Assembly: GCA_016235815.1 (NCBI GenBank)
Contig: JACRIM010000058.1
Coordinates: 222,041 to 286,040 of the forward strand
From: Planctomycetota bacterium
GTDB lineage: Bacteria > Planctomycetota > Phycisphaerae > UBA1845 > UTPLA1
Direction of reading: 5' to 3'
Length of the DNA: 64,000 nucleotides
The notes below the pieces were generated by a model. The model was not told the DNA's origin. It made no database searches and saw only the letters and a program-made list of their open reading frames with translations. Positions 1 through 9,042 of the stretch are shown one piece after another (position 1 is the stretch's first letter; each line of letters opens with the position of its first letter). Position numbers and translations under genes: made by a program.

Positions 1-1
1 G

Positions 2-121
2 CAGGTGGACATGTCGCAGGAGGATTCGGTGTGTGACCCGGCGCCGGTGGAGAAGGTCTTTGGGATTCGACTGCGCGATTTTCGGCGCGAGTTGGCAGAC
101 TATGCGGCGCTGATCGAGTAG
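2..121 (+). CDS. C-terminal end of an upstream gene, possibly an NDUFA9-like/SDR-family protein
   Basis: An open frame enters from the left edge and ends at TAG 119-121 after 39 codons. The visible residues end in FGIRLRDFRRELADYAALIE. The pattern 'D.V.DP.P....FGI....F...L..Y' resembles the C-terminus of NAD-binding epimerase-like (complex I NDUFA9 type) proteins, but the piece is too short to be sure. The next gene follows about 46 bases later on the same strand. Confidence 0.45.
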   Translation, partial: QVDMSQEDSVCDPAPVEKVFGIRLRDFRRELADYAALIE

Positions 122-167
122 GATCGTGGTGTTGGGGGCGCGGTCAAGGGAAGCTCAAAGGGCACAT

Positions 168-614
168 ATGCCGGACATCAGTTACTTCAGCGTCATCTTG
201 CGTTTTCTGCACATCCTTGCAGCCATAACGGCGGTCGGCGGGACGATCTTCGCCGCGTTTGTTGTGCTGCCGGCGACGGAAACGATCCCCGACGCGGCGC
301 GGCCGCACTTTCATGAAGGCGTGCGTCGGCGAGCCTCGAAACTGGTCATGATGGCGATCGCGTTTCTGCTGCTCAGCGGGTTTTACAATTATGTTGTGAA
401 TGAGATTCCGGCACACAAGGGGCAGCAGGCCTATCACATGCTCATGGGCGTGAAGATTCTGCTGGCGTTTGTGGTGTTCTTCCTGGCCAGTGCGCTGACC
501 GGTAGGTCGTCCGCCTTTGCGAAGCTGAGAGAGAAACGGAAGCGCTGGATGCGATTGCAGATTCTGGCGTCACTGGGCGTGGTGCTGGTTGGGTCGTTTC
601 TGCGGGCGATGTAG
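168..614 (+). CDS. Four-helix integral membrane protein of unknown function
   Basis: This encodes about 148 residues with four hydrophobic segments: roughly residues 11-35, 59-77, 90-112 and 130-148. The first helix carries a 'RFLHILAA' stretch like that seen in small CopD/DUF-type membrane proteins, where a His sits in the first helix. The frame is open further upstream to 126, but the ATG at 168 is preferred because the extra 14 residues are polar and the helix pattern begins right after it. It lies 46 bases downstream of the preceding gene, so the two may be cotranscribed. No catalytic motif is visible and the function is unknown. Confidence 0.7.
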   Translation: MPDISYFSVILRFLHILAAITAVGGTIFAAFVVLPATETIPDAARPHFHEGVRRRASKLVMMAIAFLLLSGFYNYVVNEIPAHKGQQAYHMLMGVKILLAFVVFFLASALTGRSSAFAKLREKRKRWMRLQILASLGVVLVGSFLRAM

Positions 615-641
615 ACACTCTTGATTCGATTACGAGTGAGG

Positions 642-986
642 CTATTTCGCACCGTTCGAACGGTGACGTCGACGTTTCAACTCTGAAAAAACGTGAGCCA
701 TTTGAGCCATTGCAGCCGAATCAAAGACTCGCTCGCCGCACGCATCACACACATCGGCCGACACCCTTCGAACCGTGGCGCCTCCGGGGAATCGCTTCGT
801 AATCAGGCGACGATGCACTCGGCGGGAACCACAGGTCGGACAGATGGTAATAGGCCGGCTACGACCGTGACCGCCTTGATCGTTTCGACGAGATGAGGAA
901 GTAATAGAACTCCGTACCGCCCTCGTGCGCGATTTTGCCTTTGGAGTAGATGAGCGTCCCCGAATAGTTAGCGCTTTCGATGACAT
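642..986 (-). CDS. YgiT/MqsA-type zinc-finger protein, putative antitoxin
   Basis: The recognisable part has two CxxC pairs, CPTCGS and CDACGE, spaced about 35 residues apart. This matches the YgiT-type zinc finger that forms the N-terminal half of MqsA-like antitoxins. The frame overlaps the end of the DUF4258 gene (859-1167), as expected for a toxin-antitoxin pair with the toxin first. The start is uncertain. The only ATG in frame is at 986, which gives a 128-base out-of-frame overlap and a 45-residue basic, serine-rich leader. No GTG or TTG lies between it and the first CxxC; an ATT at about residue 46 is the other option. No helix-turn-helix follows the finger, so it is shorter than full MqsA. 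Confidence 0.65.
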   Translation of the reverse strand: MSSKALTIRGRSSTPKAKSRTRAVRSSITSSSRRNDQGGHGRSRPITICPTCGSRRVHRRLITKRFPGGATVRRVSADVCDACGERVFDSAAMAQMAHVFSELKRRRHRSNGAK

Positions 987-1167
987 AGAGTTTCTCGCCA
1001 GATCGTATCGTCGAGATGATCGTCTTGCGGATGCGATCCGCCATCAGTATTGACTCGAGAATATCTGCCTCATCAAGACCGTCCAGGGCCAGTTCATCGG
1101 TCGCTTTTTCGCTGAATCGATATTGGCGTCGGACGATCAGCCGCTTGATCTGGGTAAGTATATCCAC
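859..1167 (-). CDS. DUF4258-family protein, putative toxin of a type II toxin-antitoxin pair
   Basis: This encodes about 102 residues. The body 'YRFSEKATDELALDGL', then 'EKLYVIESANYSGTLIYSKG' and a terminal 'FYYFLISSKRS' fits the DUF4258 family. Members are small proteins commonly encoded just upstream of a YgiT-type zinc-finger protein, and are thought to be MqsR/RelE-like. An ATG lies at 1185, but the GTG at 1167 is preferred: an AAAGGCGGA ribosome-binding sequence overlaps the codons between the two, and the protein then begins with the usual 'DILTQIKRL' helix. The zinc-finger gene follows with an out-of-frame overlap. Toxicity is inferred from family and context only. Confidence 0.68.
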   Translation of the reverse strand: MDILTQIKRLIVRRQYRFSEKATDELALDGLDEADILESILMADRIRKTIISTIRSGEKLYVIESANYSGTLIYSKGKIAHEGGTEFYYFLISSKRSRRSRS

Positions 1168-1213
1168 GTTCCGTCCGCCTTTCATCCGGCTTCGGCAGCG
1201 CGAATGCCCGGCC

Positions 1214-1221
1214 AGTATAAT
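1214..1221. promoter_or_regulatory. Overlapping divergent -10-like elements
   Basis: The bases AGTATAAT read TATAAT on the plus strand (1216-1221) and TATACT on the minus strand (1214-1219). The site lies between the divergent DUF4258 gene and the aldehyde dehydrogenase gene. It could fire both ways, a known arrangement of symmetrical -10 elements. No convincing -35 is seen on either side. Confidence 0.35.
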
Positions 1222-1283
1222 CCGTTAGCTTAATGGACCGCCTACGCGGCATCCGGACCCCGGCACCATCGGACGATCACGAA

Positions 1284-2705
1284 ATGCTCCACATTCCCAT
1301 TCTTCGTCACGGCAAGCCTTACACCAGTGTTGAGACGGTGGAGATTCTCCACCACGCCACGGGAGAGCCGGTGGCTCGCGTCAGCCAGGCCAACAGCGGG
1401 ATGATTACGCGCGACGTGGGCCGGTGGGACCATCGCGCTCTCGAACGATTCACTGTCGCTCAGCTTGTCGAGGCCTGCAGCAAGGCGGCGACGATTTTCA
1501 TGACGGCGACACTACCGCTTGGCGAGGTCACCCAGTCGTTTGACGATTACATCGGGCAGCTCTCGGCGACGACCGGGATGCCGGTGACGCTGTGCCGCAA
1601 CAACGCCGACAAGATACGGCGCATGTTTGCGGAGATGCAGCTTATCCTTGCGGGACTGACGCGCGGATTCGATCTGAGCATTCTCGACCGCGGCTATGGT
1701 GATGATGATCGCCGGACGCTGAGCTGGTTTCGCGAGGCCCGGACATTTGGGGCGGTTTTGCCGAGCAATTCGCCGGGTGTGCATTCGCTGTGGATGCCGG
1801 CGATACCGCTGAAGACGCCGGTGGTTTTGAAGCCCGGCCGTGAAGAGCCGTGGTCGCCGTGGCGAATTATTCAGTCGTTTATCGCCGCGGGGCTGCCGGC
1901 GGAGGCGTTCGGCTTCTATCCAACGGATCACGGTGGCGCGGCCGCGCTCTTGCGAGCCGTGGATCGGGCGATGCTGTTTGGCGATACGTCCACCACGAAG
2001 CCGTGGGCCAATGATCATCGGGTCGAACTGCACGGCCCGGGGTTCAGCAAGGTGCTTCTTGGTGACGACGCGGCGAAGGAATGGTCGAAGTATGTCGAGG
2101 TGATTGCGTCGTCGATCGTCGCGAATGGCGGTCGATCGTGCATCAACGCTTCGGCGGTGTGGACGCCGTCGCATGGCCGGGAGATCGCCGAGGCCGTGGC
2201 GAAGGAGCTGGCCAAGGTGCAGGCGCTACCGGCCGAAAACCCGGAGGCGAAGATCGCGGCATTTGCAAATCCAAAGATGCCGGAGTTGATTTCCGCGAGC
2301 ATTGACGGCGGGTTGCGCGAGGCCGGCGCCGAGGATGTGACTCAACGTATTCGGGGCACGCCGCGACTGGTAACGATTGGTCGTTGTGCGTATTTGCTTC
2401 CGACGGTGATTCGTTGCGACCGTTGGGAGCATCCGCTGGCCAATCGCGAGTTCCTCTTCCCGTATGCCTCGGTGGTTGAGTGTCCGACAACCGAGATGCT
2501 CAGTCATATTGGACCCACGCTGATCGGTACCGTGATTACCCGCGACAAGCGGTTCATCACCGATTGCATGGCGTGCGGCGACATCGATCGGCTGAACGTC
2601 GGCGCGATTCCGACGTGGCGGATCAGCTGGGACCAGCCGCATGAAGGCAATCTCTTTGAGCATTTGTATCGCCAACGGGCGTTTCAGATTGAACACGCCG
2701 CCTGA
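1284..2705 (+). CDS. Aldehyde dehydrogenase family protein
   Basis: This encodes about 473 residues with aldehyde dehydrogenase features. There is a nucleotide-binding stretch 'PVVLKPGREEPWSP' (equivalent to the family's 'P.VLKPAE..P'), and a catalytic-cysteine segment 'ANGGRSCINAS' in place of the usual 'GQ.C'. A C-terminal 'P.....' strand region reads 'LIGTVITRDK.....ADRLNVGA'-like. The frame is open from 1233, but the ATG at 1284 is preferred because a TATAAT at 1216-1221 would place the transcript start near 1228, too close to 1233. An iron-type alcohol dehydrogenase follows 37 bases later, suggesting interconversion of an alcohol, its aldehyde and an acid or acyl product. The family motifs are divergent, so the substrate cannot be given. 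Confidence 0.85.
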   Translation: MLHIPILRHGKPYTSVETVEILHHATGEPVARVSQANSGMITRDVGRWDHRALERFTVAQLVEACSKAATIFMTATLPLGEVTQSFDDYIGQLSATTGMPVTLCRNNADKIRRMFAEMQLILAGLTRGFDLSILDRGYGDDDRRTLSWFREARTFGAVLPSNSPGVHSLWMPAIPLKTPVVLKPGREEPWSPWRIIQSFIAAGLPAEAFGFYPTDHGGAAALLRAVDRAMLFGDTSTTKPWANDHRVELHGPGFSKVLLGDDAAKEWSKYVEVIASSIVANGGRSCINASAVWTPSHGREIAEAVAKELAKVQALPAENPEAKIAAFANPKMPELISASIDGGLREAGAEDVTQRIRGTPRLVTIGRCAYLLPTVIRCDRWEHPLANREFLFPYASVVECPTTEMLSHIGPTLIGTVITRDKRFITDCMACGDIDRLNVGAIPTWRISWDQPHEGNLFEHLYRQRAFQIEHAA

Positions 2706-2742
2706 CGCCGCCGTCGCCATGCCGGGCTGAGGATCTCCACTC

Positions 2743-3858
2743 GTGCAATCGGACTTATTGAATCACTCCCGCGTCCACGTCGTCTTCGGCTCCGGCACCT
2801 TGCGACGGCTTGGCCCGATTGTCGTCGAGGAGTGCGGCACGCGCGCGCTGCTCGTTACCGACCCGGGCATCGTGAAGGCCGGGCATGTGGAACGAGCGAC
2901 CGCCTCGCTGCGGGAGGCGGGCGTGGAAGTGACCGTGTTTTCCGGCGTACACGAGAACCCAACGACGGAGCATGTCGCGGCGGGCGTGCAGATCGCGCGC
3001 GAGCTAGGCATCAACGCGATCGTCGGCTTTGGCGGTGGCAGCAGCATGGACTGCGCAAAGGGAATCAACTTCCTCCTGACCAACGGCGGGCGTATGCAGG
3101 ACTACTGGGGCGTGGGCAAGGCAACGAAGCCGATGCTTCCGCTCATTGCCGTGCCCACGACAGCAGGCACCGGCAGCGAGGCACAGTCGTTCGCGCTGAT
3201 CACCGACCCGGACACCCATCAGAAGATGGCCTGCGGCGATGAAAAGGCGCTTGCGCGGGCTGCGATTCTGGATCCAGACCTGATCGCCACCGTGCCACGA
3301 AAAGTGGCCGCGGCAACGGGGATTGACGCCGTGGCGCATTCAGTGGAAACGGCGGGATGCAAACGGCGAACGGAGCTTTCGCGCCGGTTTTCCTGTGAGG
3401 CGTGGAGGCGTCTCGATGGCTCGTTGGAGCGATTCCTGAAGAACCCATCCGATGCGGTCGCACGCGAGGACATGCTGCTTGGGGCGCATCTTGCCGGCGT
3501 TGCGATTGAAAAGTCGATGCTCGGCGCGGCCCATAGTTGTGCGAATCCTCTCACATCGGAGTTCGGCGTCGTGCATGGCGTGGCCGTGGGCCTCTTGCTT
3601 CCTCACGTCATTCGTTTCAACGGGGCTGACGGGGTCAACCCTTACTCCGAGCTGTGTGATGACGCGGAATCGCTTGCGTGTCGTGTGGAGGCGATGCTGC
3701 AATTTGCAGGCCTTCCGCAACGATTGGGCGACCTCGACATCACGTCCGCCGATTTTTCGCGGCTTGCCGAAATGGCCGCCAAACAGTGGACGGCGCAGTT
3801 CAATCCAAGGTTCTTTGGCGTCCAGGAGGCTTTGGCCGTTTATTCGGCTGCGGCCTGA
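2743..3858 (+). CDS. Iron-containing (group III) alcohol dehydrogenase
   Basis: This is a 371-residue protein of normal family length with a GTG start. The N-terminal dinucleotide fold holds 'GFGGGSSMDCAKG' (about residues 95-107) and 'PTTAGTGSE' (138-146), both diagnostic of iron-dependent alcohol dehydrogenases. The metal ligands appear complete: Asp195 and His199 in 'GIDAVAHSVE', His264 in 'GAAHSCANP', and His279 in 'VHGVAVGLLLPH'. The enzyme should reduce an aldehyde or oxidise an alcohol with NAD(P). It lies 37 bases downstream of the aldehyde dehydrogenase gene, so the two probably form an operon. No microcompartment shell gene is nearby. Confidence 0.93.
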   Translation: MQSDLLNHSRVHVVFGSGTLRRLGPIVVEECGTRALLVTDPGIVKAGHVERATASLREAGVEVTVFSGVHENPTTEHVAAGVQIARELGINAIVGFGGGSSMDCAKGINFLLTNGGRMQDYWGVGKATKPMLPLIAVPTTAGTGSEAQSFALITDPDTHQKMACGDEKALARAAILDPDLIATVPRKVAAATGIDAVAHSVETAGCKRRTELSRRFSCEAWRRLDGSLERFLKNPSDAVAREDMLLGAHLAGVAIEKSMLGAAHSCANPLTSEFGVVHGVAVGLLLPHVIRFNGADGVNPYSELCDDAESLACRVEAMLQFAGLPQRLGDLDITSADFSRLAEMAAKQWTAQFNPRFFGVQEALAVYSAAA

Positions 3859-3901
3859 GCCAGCGCCGGGAGTTGAGCGCTATGATTTCCTGAGGAATGC
3901 C

Positions 3902-4942
3902 TTGAGAGATCCCAATCACGGAAATCACCACGCGGACACCAAGCACCGAGAGGCGGTCTTCAATCGTCTCCGGAATGAGCTATTGCGAGAAGGCAGCAAT
4001 CACTCAAGCTTCACACGGGTTAAGGCCAAGGTGCTGGCCGATCGAGACGTTCGCGGCGACTCGACGCTTCAATCCATGGTCAAGACGTACATTGCCGAGC
4101 GCGAAGCTGTCTTTCGGACGATGCACGCAGTGAAGCCGGTGACGAAATCGCGCCCGGCGTCGGTTTCGGTCGAGCATCGGCCGCAGGTGACTCCGGTCGA
4201 AGCGGCGCGGCATGAACAGAGGTATCAGGCGGAGTTTCTGCTTGGACAGTTTCGCGAGAAGATCCGCCACTATTACGAGTCCGAGGCATCCATTTTGTTG
4301 GACAGGCTTCGCCGTATTAACGCCGATCAACCCGAGCTGATATCGGCGGAGACCGTGGCGACATGCGACGGAATGCTCCGCCGCATGAGTCAACGGCGCA
4401 CACACTTTCTTCAACATGTGACGGAGGTAGCCGACAGGGCAGTTGCCGCAGCCGGTCGCGGAGCGCACGACATGGCCGCGCGTGCGCTTCGGAGGCTGAC
4501 GCTCATACACCTGGCTCACCGCGAGTGGCTGCCCGACGCCACGTTTGAATCGGTGCGGGATCGGATCATTCATGCCCGCGACCATCGAGACGAACAGCTC
4601 TCAGCGCAAAAGATCGTCGAGCGTGAGCGTACCATCGCCGCGGAACTCAAAGGGCTTTCGGAACGCCTGCACCGCTTTCACTCGATCGCCTTCACAACTC
4701 CGCATGACACCGCGGCGTATCGAGACGCGGAGGCCGACTATCGCGCTGCCGTCGCGGACGTAACGCATCATGACGCCGAGTGGCTTGACAGCGTTATTTT
4801 TGAATTGGTGGAATTGCTGAATGAACTGCATGACCCGCCGCCGGAAAAGGCGGATCAGCAAGTGAATCGATTTCTGGATCGAGTTCGGGCTGCGATCCAA
4901 ACGCTGCGTCGCGAGGTTAATGCCTGGAAGCCAAAGCCGTAA
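3902..4942 (+). CDS. Helical protein of unknown function
   Basis: This encodes about 346 residues and I do not recognise a family. The protein is rich in Arg, His and Glu and almost entirely predicted helical, with heptad-like stretches such as 'QRYQAEFLLGQFREKIRHYY' and the region around residues 225-260. It has no signal peptide or membrane segment. The start is taken as TTG 3902, with GAGGA at 3892-3896 about 5 bases upstream. The reading frame stays open back to 3452, but that part is an alternative frame of the alcohol dehydrogenase gene. It starts 43 bases after that gene and converges on murJ with only 2 bases between the stops. Confidence 0.72.
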   Translation: MRDPNHGNHHADTKHREAVFNRLRNELLREGSNHSSFTRVKAKVLADRDVRGDSTLQSMVKTYIAEREAVFRTMHAVKPVTKSRPASVSVEHRPQVTPVEAARHEQRYQAEFLLGQFREKIRHYYESEASILLDRLRRINADQPELISAETVATCDGMLRRMSQRRTHFLQHVTEVADRAVAAAGRGAHDMAARALRRLTLIHLAHREWLPDATFESVRDRIIHARDHRDEQLSAQKIVERERTIAAELKGLSERLHRFHSIAFTTPHDTAAYRDAEADYRAAVADVTHHDAEWLDSVIFELVELLNELHDPPPEKADQQVNRFLDRVRAAIQTLRREVNAWKPKP

Positions 4943-4944
4943 GG

Positions 4945-6603
4945 TCACGTGGGCAGGTTTGTGGGGATCGAAGACTTCGCTCGTTTGGGGACAATCCAGC
5001 GTACTTCATCCATTCGCATCACAAAGGCTGCCCCAACATACGCAGCGCCAGCAGCGAGGAGCGGCACGAACACAAGCACCGCCCTTCCGCCGATTCGACC
5101 GAATCCTGTGATGTCCAAGCCTGTCGCATAGTTCAGAACAAACCATGCCGCCGCCGCGGCGAATACGCTGGCAATCAGCGTTTTGGCAAACGATGCGGCC
5201 AGCAATCGACCACCGATTCGCCCCGCGAGTCGCTTTCGCAGCAGCCACAGGGAAACGGCGACGTGAAGCGAGCTGGTCACGGCCGTGCCGATGCCAAAGG
5301 CTGCTTCTCCGATCCACGGATTCCAAAGCAGCGTAGCGTTGATGGCGAGGTTCAGCAGCACAAGGGCGCACCCGACCCACATCGGCGTCATGGTGTCTTT
5401 GAGGCTGTAGAAACCGCGCAGGACGATTTGTTGGCAACAATAGGCGGGCATGCCGAGGGCGTACCATTTCAAAACCCACGCCGCGCGGGCCGTTGCTTCG
5501 GACGTGTATCGTCCGTGTTGAAACAGGAGCGCGATGATCGGCTCGGCCAGGACAAACAACACGACGCCCGACGGTATGCCCTCGAAGATTGCGACACGCA
5601 TGGATTGGCCGAGCGTCGAGCGGAGTCCTGCATAGTCTTGTCGGCTTGCATAGAGACTGAACAGAGGGAACGCGGCCGTGGCGAGGGAAATCGCGAGTAC
5701 GCCGAGAGGAAACTGGTAAAGACGCTGGGCATTGTTCACGGCGGAGAGGGCGCCCTCGTGAAGCGGGTATGCGAAGGAGATGCCGAGGAGCGTGCGAGTG
5801 GCCGGGTCTTCGGGGCCGCGGGTCAGAAATGTGCAGATTTGCGAGTCTAGAAACACCGAGAGAAGCAGGACGCCCTGGCCCAGCACGACCGGGATGAACA
5901 TTCTGATCATTGAGCGGACATGCGGGTCGTTTGTATCGATGGACCAACGGAAGTGAACCCCCTGTTTGCGCATAACCGGCCAGATGAGCAGCAACTGCAC
6001 GACACTTGCGGCAAGCACGGTCCATGCGACGCCGTAGATTTGCTGCTCCATGGTGGTGCCGATCATCGGGCCGACCACGAGAACGCCGAGAATGTTCATG
6101 ACGTTCAACACGATGGGCATGAGGGCCGGCGCGGTGAAATGGCTCAGGCAGTTCAACATGCTGGAGAGCAGGGCAAGGGCGCAGATGGAGATCATGAACG
6201 GGAGCATCACGGCGGAAAGGCCGATCTGAAGCGTTCGCATCGGACCGCCCGGAGCGAAAACGTGGAGCGCCATCGCGCCGCCTTCGAGCAGAATCGTGAC
6301 GATGCAGAGGATGAGCACCATGAGACTCATTACTCGGCCCAGAAGCACCCATGCGGCCGGTCGGCCCTCTTTGTCGAGCACGTCGGTGAACGTCGGGATG
6401 AAAATGGCCGAGAGCGCCCCCTCACCAAAGAGTCGTCGAAAAAGATTGGGAATGAGAAAACCGTAATTGAAGGCGTCCTGCACCCAATTTTGGCCGAAGG
6501 CACGGTTGAGAACGATATCGCGGGCCAATCCGGTGATGCGCGAAAGGAGCGTGCAAAGTGCGATGAGGCGGGCCGATCCGAGATAACGGGTGTCGTTGGG
6601 CAT
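4945..6603 (-). CDS. murJ: Lipid II flippase MurJ
   Basis: This is a 552-residue polytopic protein with about 14 hydrophobic segments, the standard MurJ (MviN) size. The N-terminus has the family signature 'TLLSRITGLARDIVLNRAFG', followed by 'FLIPNLFRRLFGEGALSAIFIP', both highly conserved. The protein flips lipid-linked peptidoglycan precursor across the inner membrane, so this organism is likely to make peptidoglycan. A minus-strand TATAGT (plus coordinates 6613-6618) lies only 9 bases before the ATG, suggesting a very short leader. The gene is downstream of, and codirectional with, the membrane TPR protein gene. Confidence 0.96.
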   Translation of the reverse strand: MPNDTRYLGSARLIALCTLLSRITGLARDIVLNRAFGQNWVQDAFNYGFLIPNLFRRLFGEGALSAIFIPTFTDVLDKEGRPAAWVLLGRVMSLMVLILCIVTILLEGGAMALHVFAPGGPMRTLQIGLSAVMLPFMISICALALLSSMLNCLSHFTAPALMPIVLNVMNILGVLVVGPMIGTTMEQQIYGVAWTVLAASVVQLLLIWPVMRKQGVHFRWSIDTNDPHVRSMIRMFIPVVLGQGVLLLSVFLDSQICTFLTRGPEDPATRTLLGISFAYPLHEGALSAVNNAQRLYQFPLGVLAISLATAAFPLFSLYASRQDYAGLRSTLGQSMRVAIFEGIPSGVVLFVLAEPIIALLFQHGRYTSEATARAAWVLKWYALGMPAYCCQQIVLRGFYSLKDTMTPMWVGCALVLLNLAINATLLWNPWIGEAAFGIGTAVTSSLHVAVSLWLLRKRLAGRIGGRLLAASFAKTLIASVFAAAAAWFVLNYATGLDITGFGRIGGRAVLVFVPLLAAGAAYVGAAFVMRMDEVRWIVPKRAKSSIPTNLPT

Positions 6604-6726
6604 CTGACTGAGACTATATCGTCCGGCCGGGGGGCGTGAAGCGAAGCGCGGAGGACTGGCGACCCGTCAAACCCCGCCGCTGAGGCCGGCCGCAGCGTTT
6701 TCCAACTGAATCGGGTGTTTGAGCGC

Positions 6727-9039
6727 TCATGTTCCCGACCGAAATGGCCGCCGCTCGCGGTATAGCGCAATCCGACTTGCAATCTTGGCCTCGGCGTCGG
6801 ATTGCTTCGCCGTCCGGGCGAGGTCCAGCGCCGTGCTGGTGACGCGGATTGCATCGTCGAAGCGTCCTGCGTTGGCATAGGCCGTGCCGAGCGTGTCAAG
6901 GAATGCGAAATTCTTCTCCTGGGTGGATCGCGCTGCTTCTTCGGCGAGGCGGACCGCTTCTTCGGCGTTTCGCAGTTTGTCGTTGGGGGAGGTTGCGAGG
7001 ATCCACGCCAGTTCGGCCTGGGCCTCGATCAGCTTTGGGTTAAGCTCCAGGGACTTGCGGAATTCCCCTACCGCGCCCACCGCATCGCCGGCTGCCGAGA
7101 GTGCCTTTCCGTATGCAAGGTGCACATCCGGGTTGCCGGGCGATTCCTGAGCGGACTGGCGAAGGGCGACGACCGCCTCGGCCGTCCTGCCCGACGATAA
7201 TCGTGCAAGCCCCAGCCTGTAACGCGCTGCGGAATTAGAAGGATCGAGACGTACCGCCTCTGCAAACTGATCCCCGGCTTCCGAAAGCCGGTTCATCTGC
7301 GCCAGGATGCTGCCGAATTGGGCGTGAAGGGCAACATCATCCGGACGCAGGACTAACGCGGCACGGTGCTTTGCGACGGCATCTTCGAAACGTCCTGCCG
7401 CGGCGAGAACGACACCCATCGACGCGAGAATGTCCGGGTCATCGGGTCGAATGGAAATCGCGCGCTCATAGCACTCAAGGGCATCTTTTAAGCGACCCTT
7501 GGCCACGAAAACGCCGGCCAGCCCGGCGTAGGCGTATGCGTCGCGAGGAGACTGTTGAAGTACGAATTCATATTCCTTTGCCGCGTCGTCATGTTGACCA
7601 ATCCGGCGAAGATCTTCGGCCAAATTAAAATGGGCATCCACATACACAGGCCAAAGCTCAATCGCTTTTTGATAAAAGGGGATCGCCTCCGCGAACTTAC
7701 CGGCAGACGAGTAAACATAGCCCATGGAGTTCATTGCCCGCGGGTTTTTCGGCCGGTGCATGAGCGCCTGCCCCCACAACGAGTAGGCCGAAGCGTAATC
7801 CATGTTGCGGTGGCGAGTTCCGGCGACCAGTGCGACCGTGGCGGAGACAAACAGAATGCAGGCGACGAACCGCCCTGCCGTCGGGCCGGCCCCGGCATTC
7901 GCCAGTCGCAACAGCGCCCGATGAACTGCCATCACCACGAAAAGAATAACCGGCGCGAGGGCAAGGTACATTCGATGTTCGGATGCAATGATGTTGATCG
8001 GGATCACGCTCGACGTCACCGAAAGGATGAGAAAAAACGAGGCGCCGAGAAACCCGGCCGGCGACCCGCGAAGGACCGCCCGCGCCGAGGCATAAACCAT
8101 GATTAGTATCACCGCCGCGGCCGGCAGGACCTTTATTGCCGCCGACGCGATCGGCCAGTCATAGTCGATGACCAAGGGGTTTGGCCAGAAGACGAGCGAC
8201 AGATAATGAAGGATGACCTCGGGCTGTGTCTTGGCATACTCAAACGGGGTCCAGTCTTTCAGGGCGAATCCTGCCGTTTCCGATCGCGGCCCTCCAATGA
8301 CAAGGGATGCGAGGATGACCCAGCAGAACCCGAGGCCTGCATACATCGTCCGCCGTTTGTAAAGCGCGCTTACGAAGGAGTGTGAGAGGAAGACGCGATC
8401 ATAGATCAGGACAGCAAGAGGGGCCGTGGCCATGACTTCCTTGGTGGCCATGCCGACAGCGCAGGCCGCGACCGCCCCGAATTGCCAACCGAGCGGGCGC
8501 GATTCGGTCGCCGCACGCAGCGAGCAATACAGCGTAAGCAAATAGAACAGCGACACGAGCGACTCGGCCCGCTGCACGATGTAGGTCACGCACATCGTTT
8601 GTAGTGGGTGCACCAGCCAGAGTGCGGAGGCGATGAACGCGATCCAATGCGCTGACCCGCTAAACGTCGCGCCGAACCTCGGCAGCCGCAGCGTCCGGCG
8701 AATAAGCCCGAAGAGCGTCACGCCCGCGAGCGCATGGATCACCAGATTCGTGGCATGGTAACTGCCGACGTTGAGTCGGCTGATGGCGTAGTTGAGGGCG
8801 AACGTGAGATTCAGAATCGGTCTTCCGGAGGTCCCAATCTGTTGCGGCGGCGACAAGCTGGTTGAGAGCGAACGGATTGAGCTGTTCGTTACGATCGAGT
8901 CAAGATCGTCGAACTGGAACGGCGTGTTGATTGAATTGCCATAGGCGCCCACGACCAGCGCGCATAGCACGGCCATCATCCAGAGAGGTGTGCGCGATGG
9001 ATCTCCCGATGCCGGGGTCGGAGGCTGCGGCTCGACCAT
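6727..9039 (-). CDS. Membrane TPR protein, TMTC/GT39-like glycosyltransferase candidate
   Basis: This is a 770-residue protein in two halves. Residues 1-430 contain about 10-11 hydrophobic segments. The loop after the first helix reads 'INTPFQFDDLDSIVTNSSI', matching the acidic 'FDD' loop of TMTC/PMT-type O-mannosyltransferases. Residues 430-750 are about nine tetratricopeptide repeats, e.g. 'AEAIPFYQKAIELWPVYVDA' and 'KDALECYERAISIRPDDPDI'. This architecture is common in Planctomycetota and Bacteroidota, and a protein glycosylation role is inferred from it. The ATG is only 3 bases beyond the stop of the S46 peptidase gene, so the two are cotranscribed. Confidence 0.85.
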   Translation of the reverse strand: MVEPQPPTPASGDPSRTPLWMMAVLCALVVGAYGNSINTPFQFDDLDSIVTNSSIRSLSTSLSPPQQIGTSGRPILNLTFALNYAISRLNVGSYHATNLVIHALAGVTLFGLIRRTLRLPRFGATFSGSAHWIAFIASALWLVHPLQTMCVTYIVQRAESLVSLFYLLTLYCSLRAATESRPLGWQFGAVAACAVGMATKEVMATAPLAVLIYDRVFLSHSFVSALYKRRTMYAGLGFCWVILASLVIGGPRSETAGFALKDWTPFEYAKTQPEVILHYLSLVFWPNPLVIDYDWPIASAAIKVLPAAAVILIMVYASARAVLRGSPAGFLGASFFLILSVTSSVIPINIIASEHRMYLALAPVILFVVMAVHRALLRLANAGAGPTAGRFVACILFVSATVALVAGTRHRNMDYASAYSLWGQALMHRPKNPRAMNSMGYVYSSAGKFAEAIPFYQKAIELWPVYVDAHFNLAEDLRRIGQHDDAAKEYEFVLQQSPRDAYAYAGLAGVFVAKGRLKDALECYERAISIRPDDPDILASMGVVLAAAGRFEDAVAKHRAALVLRPDDVALHAQFGSILAQMNRLSEAGDQFAEAVRLDPSNSAARYRLGLARLSSGRTAEAVVALRQSAQESPGNPDVHLAYGKALSAAGDAVGAVGEFRKSLELNPKLIEAQAELAWILATSPNDKLRNAEEAVRLAEEAARSTQEKNFAFLDTLGTAYANAGRFDDAIRVTSTALDLARTAKQSDAEAKIASRIALYRERRPFRSGT

Positions 9040-9042
9040 TCG

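Noticed and set aside
3452-3901. N-terminal extension of the helical unknown protein
   Set aside because: It is an alternative frame of the iron-type alcohol dehydrogenase gene; the TTG at 3902 with GAGGA upstream is a better start.
5920-6639. A 239-codon plus-strand frame opposite murJ
   Set aside because: His/Glu/Asp-rich shadow of a well-supported murJ gene.
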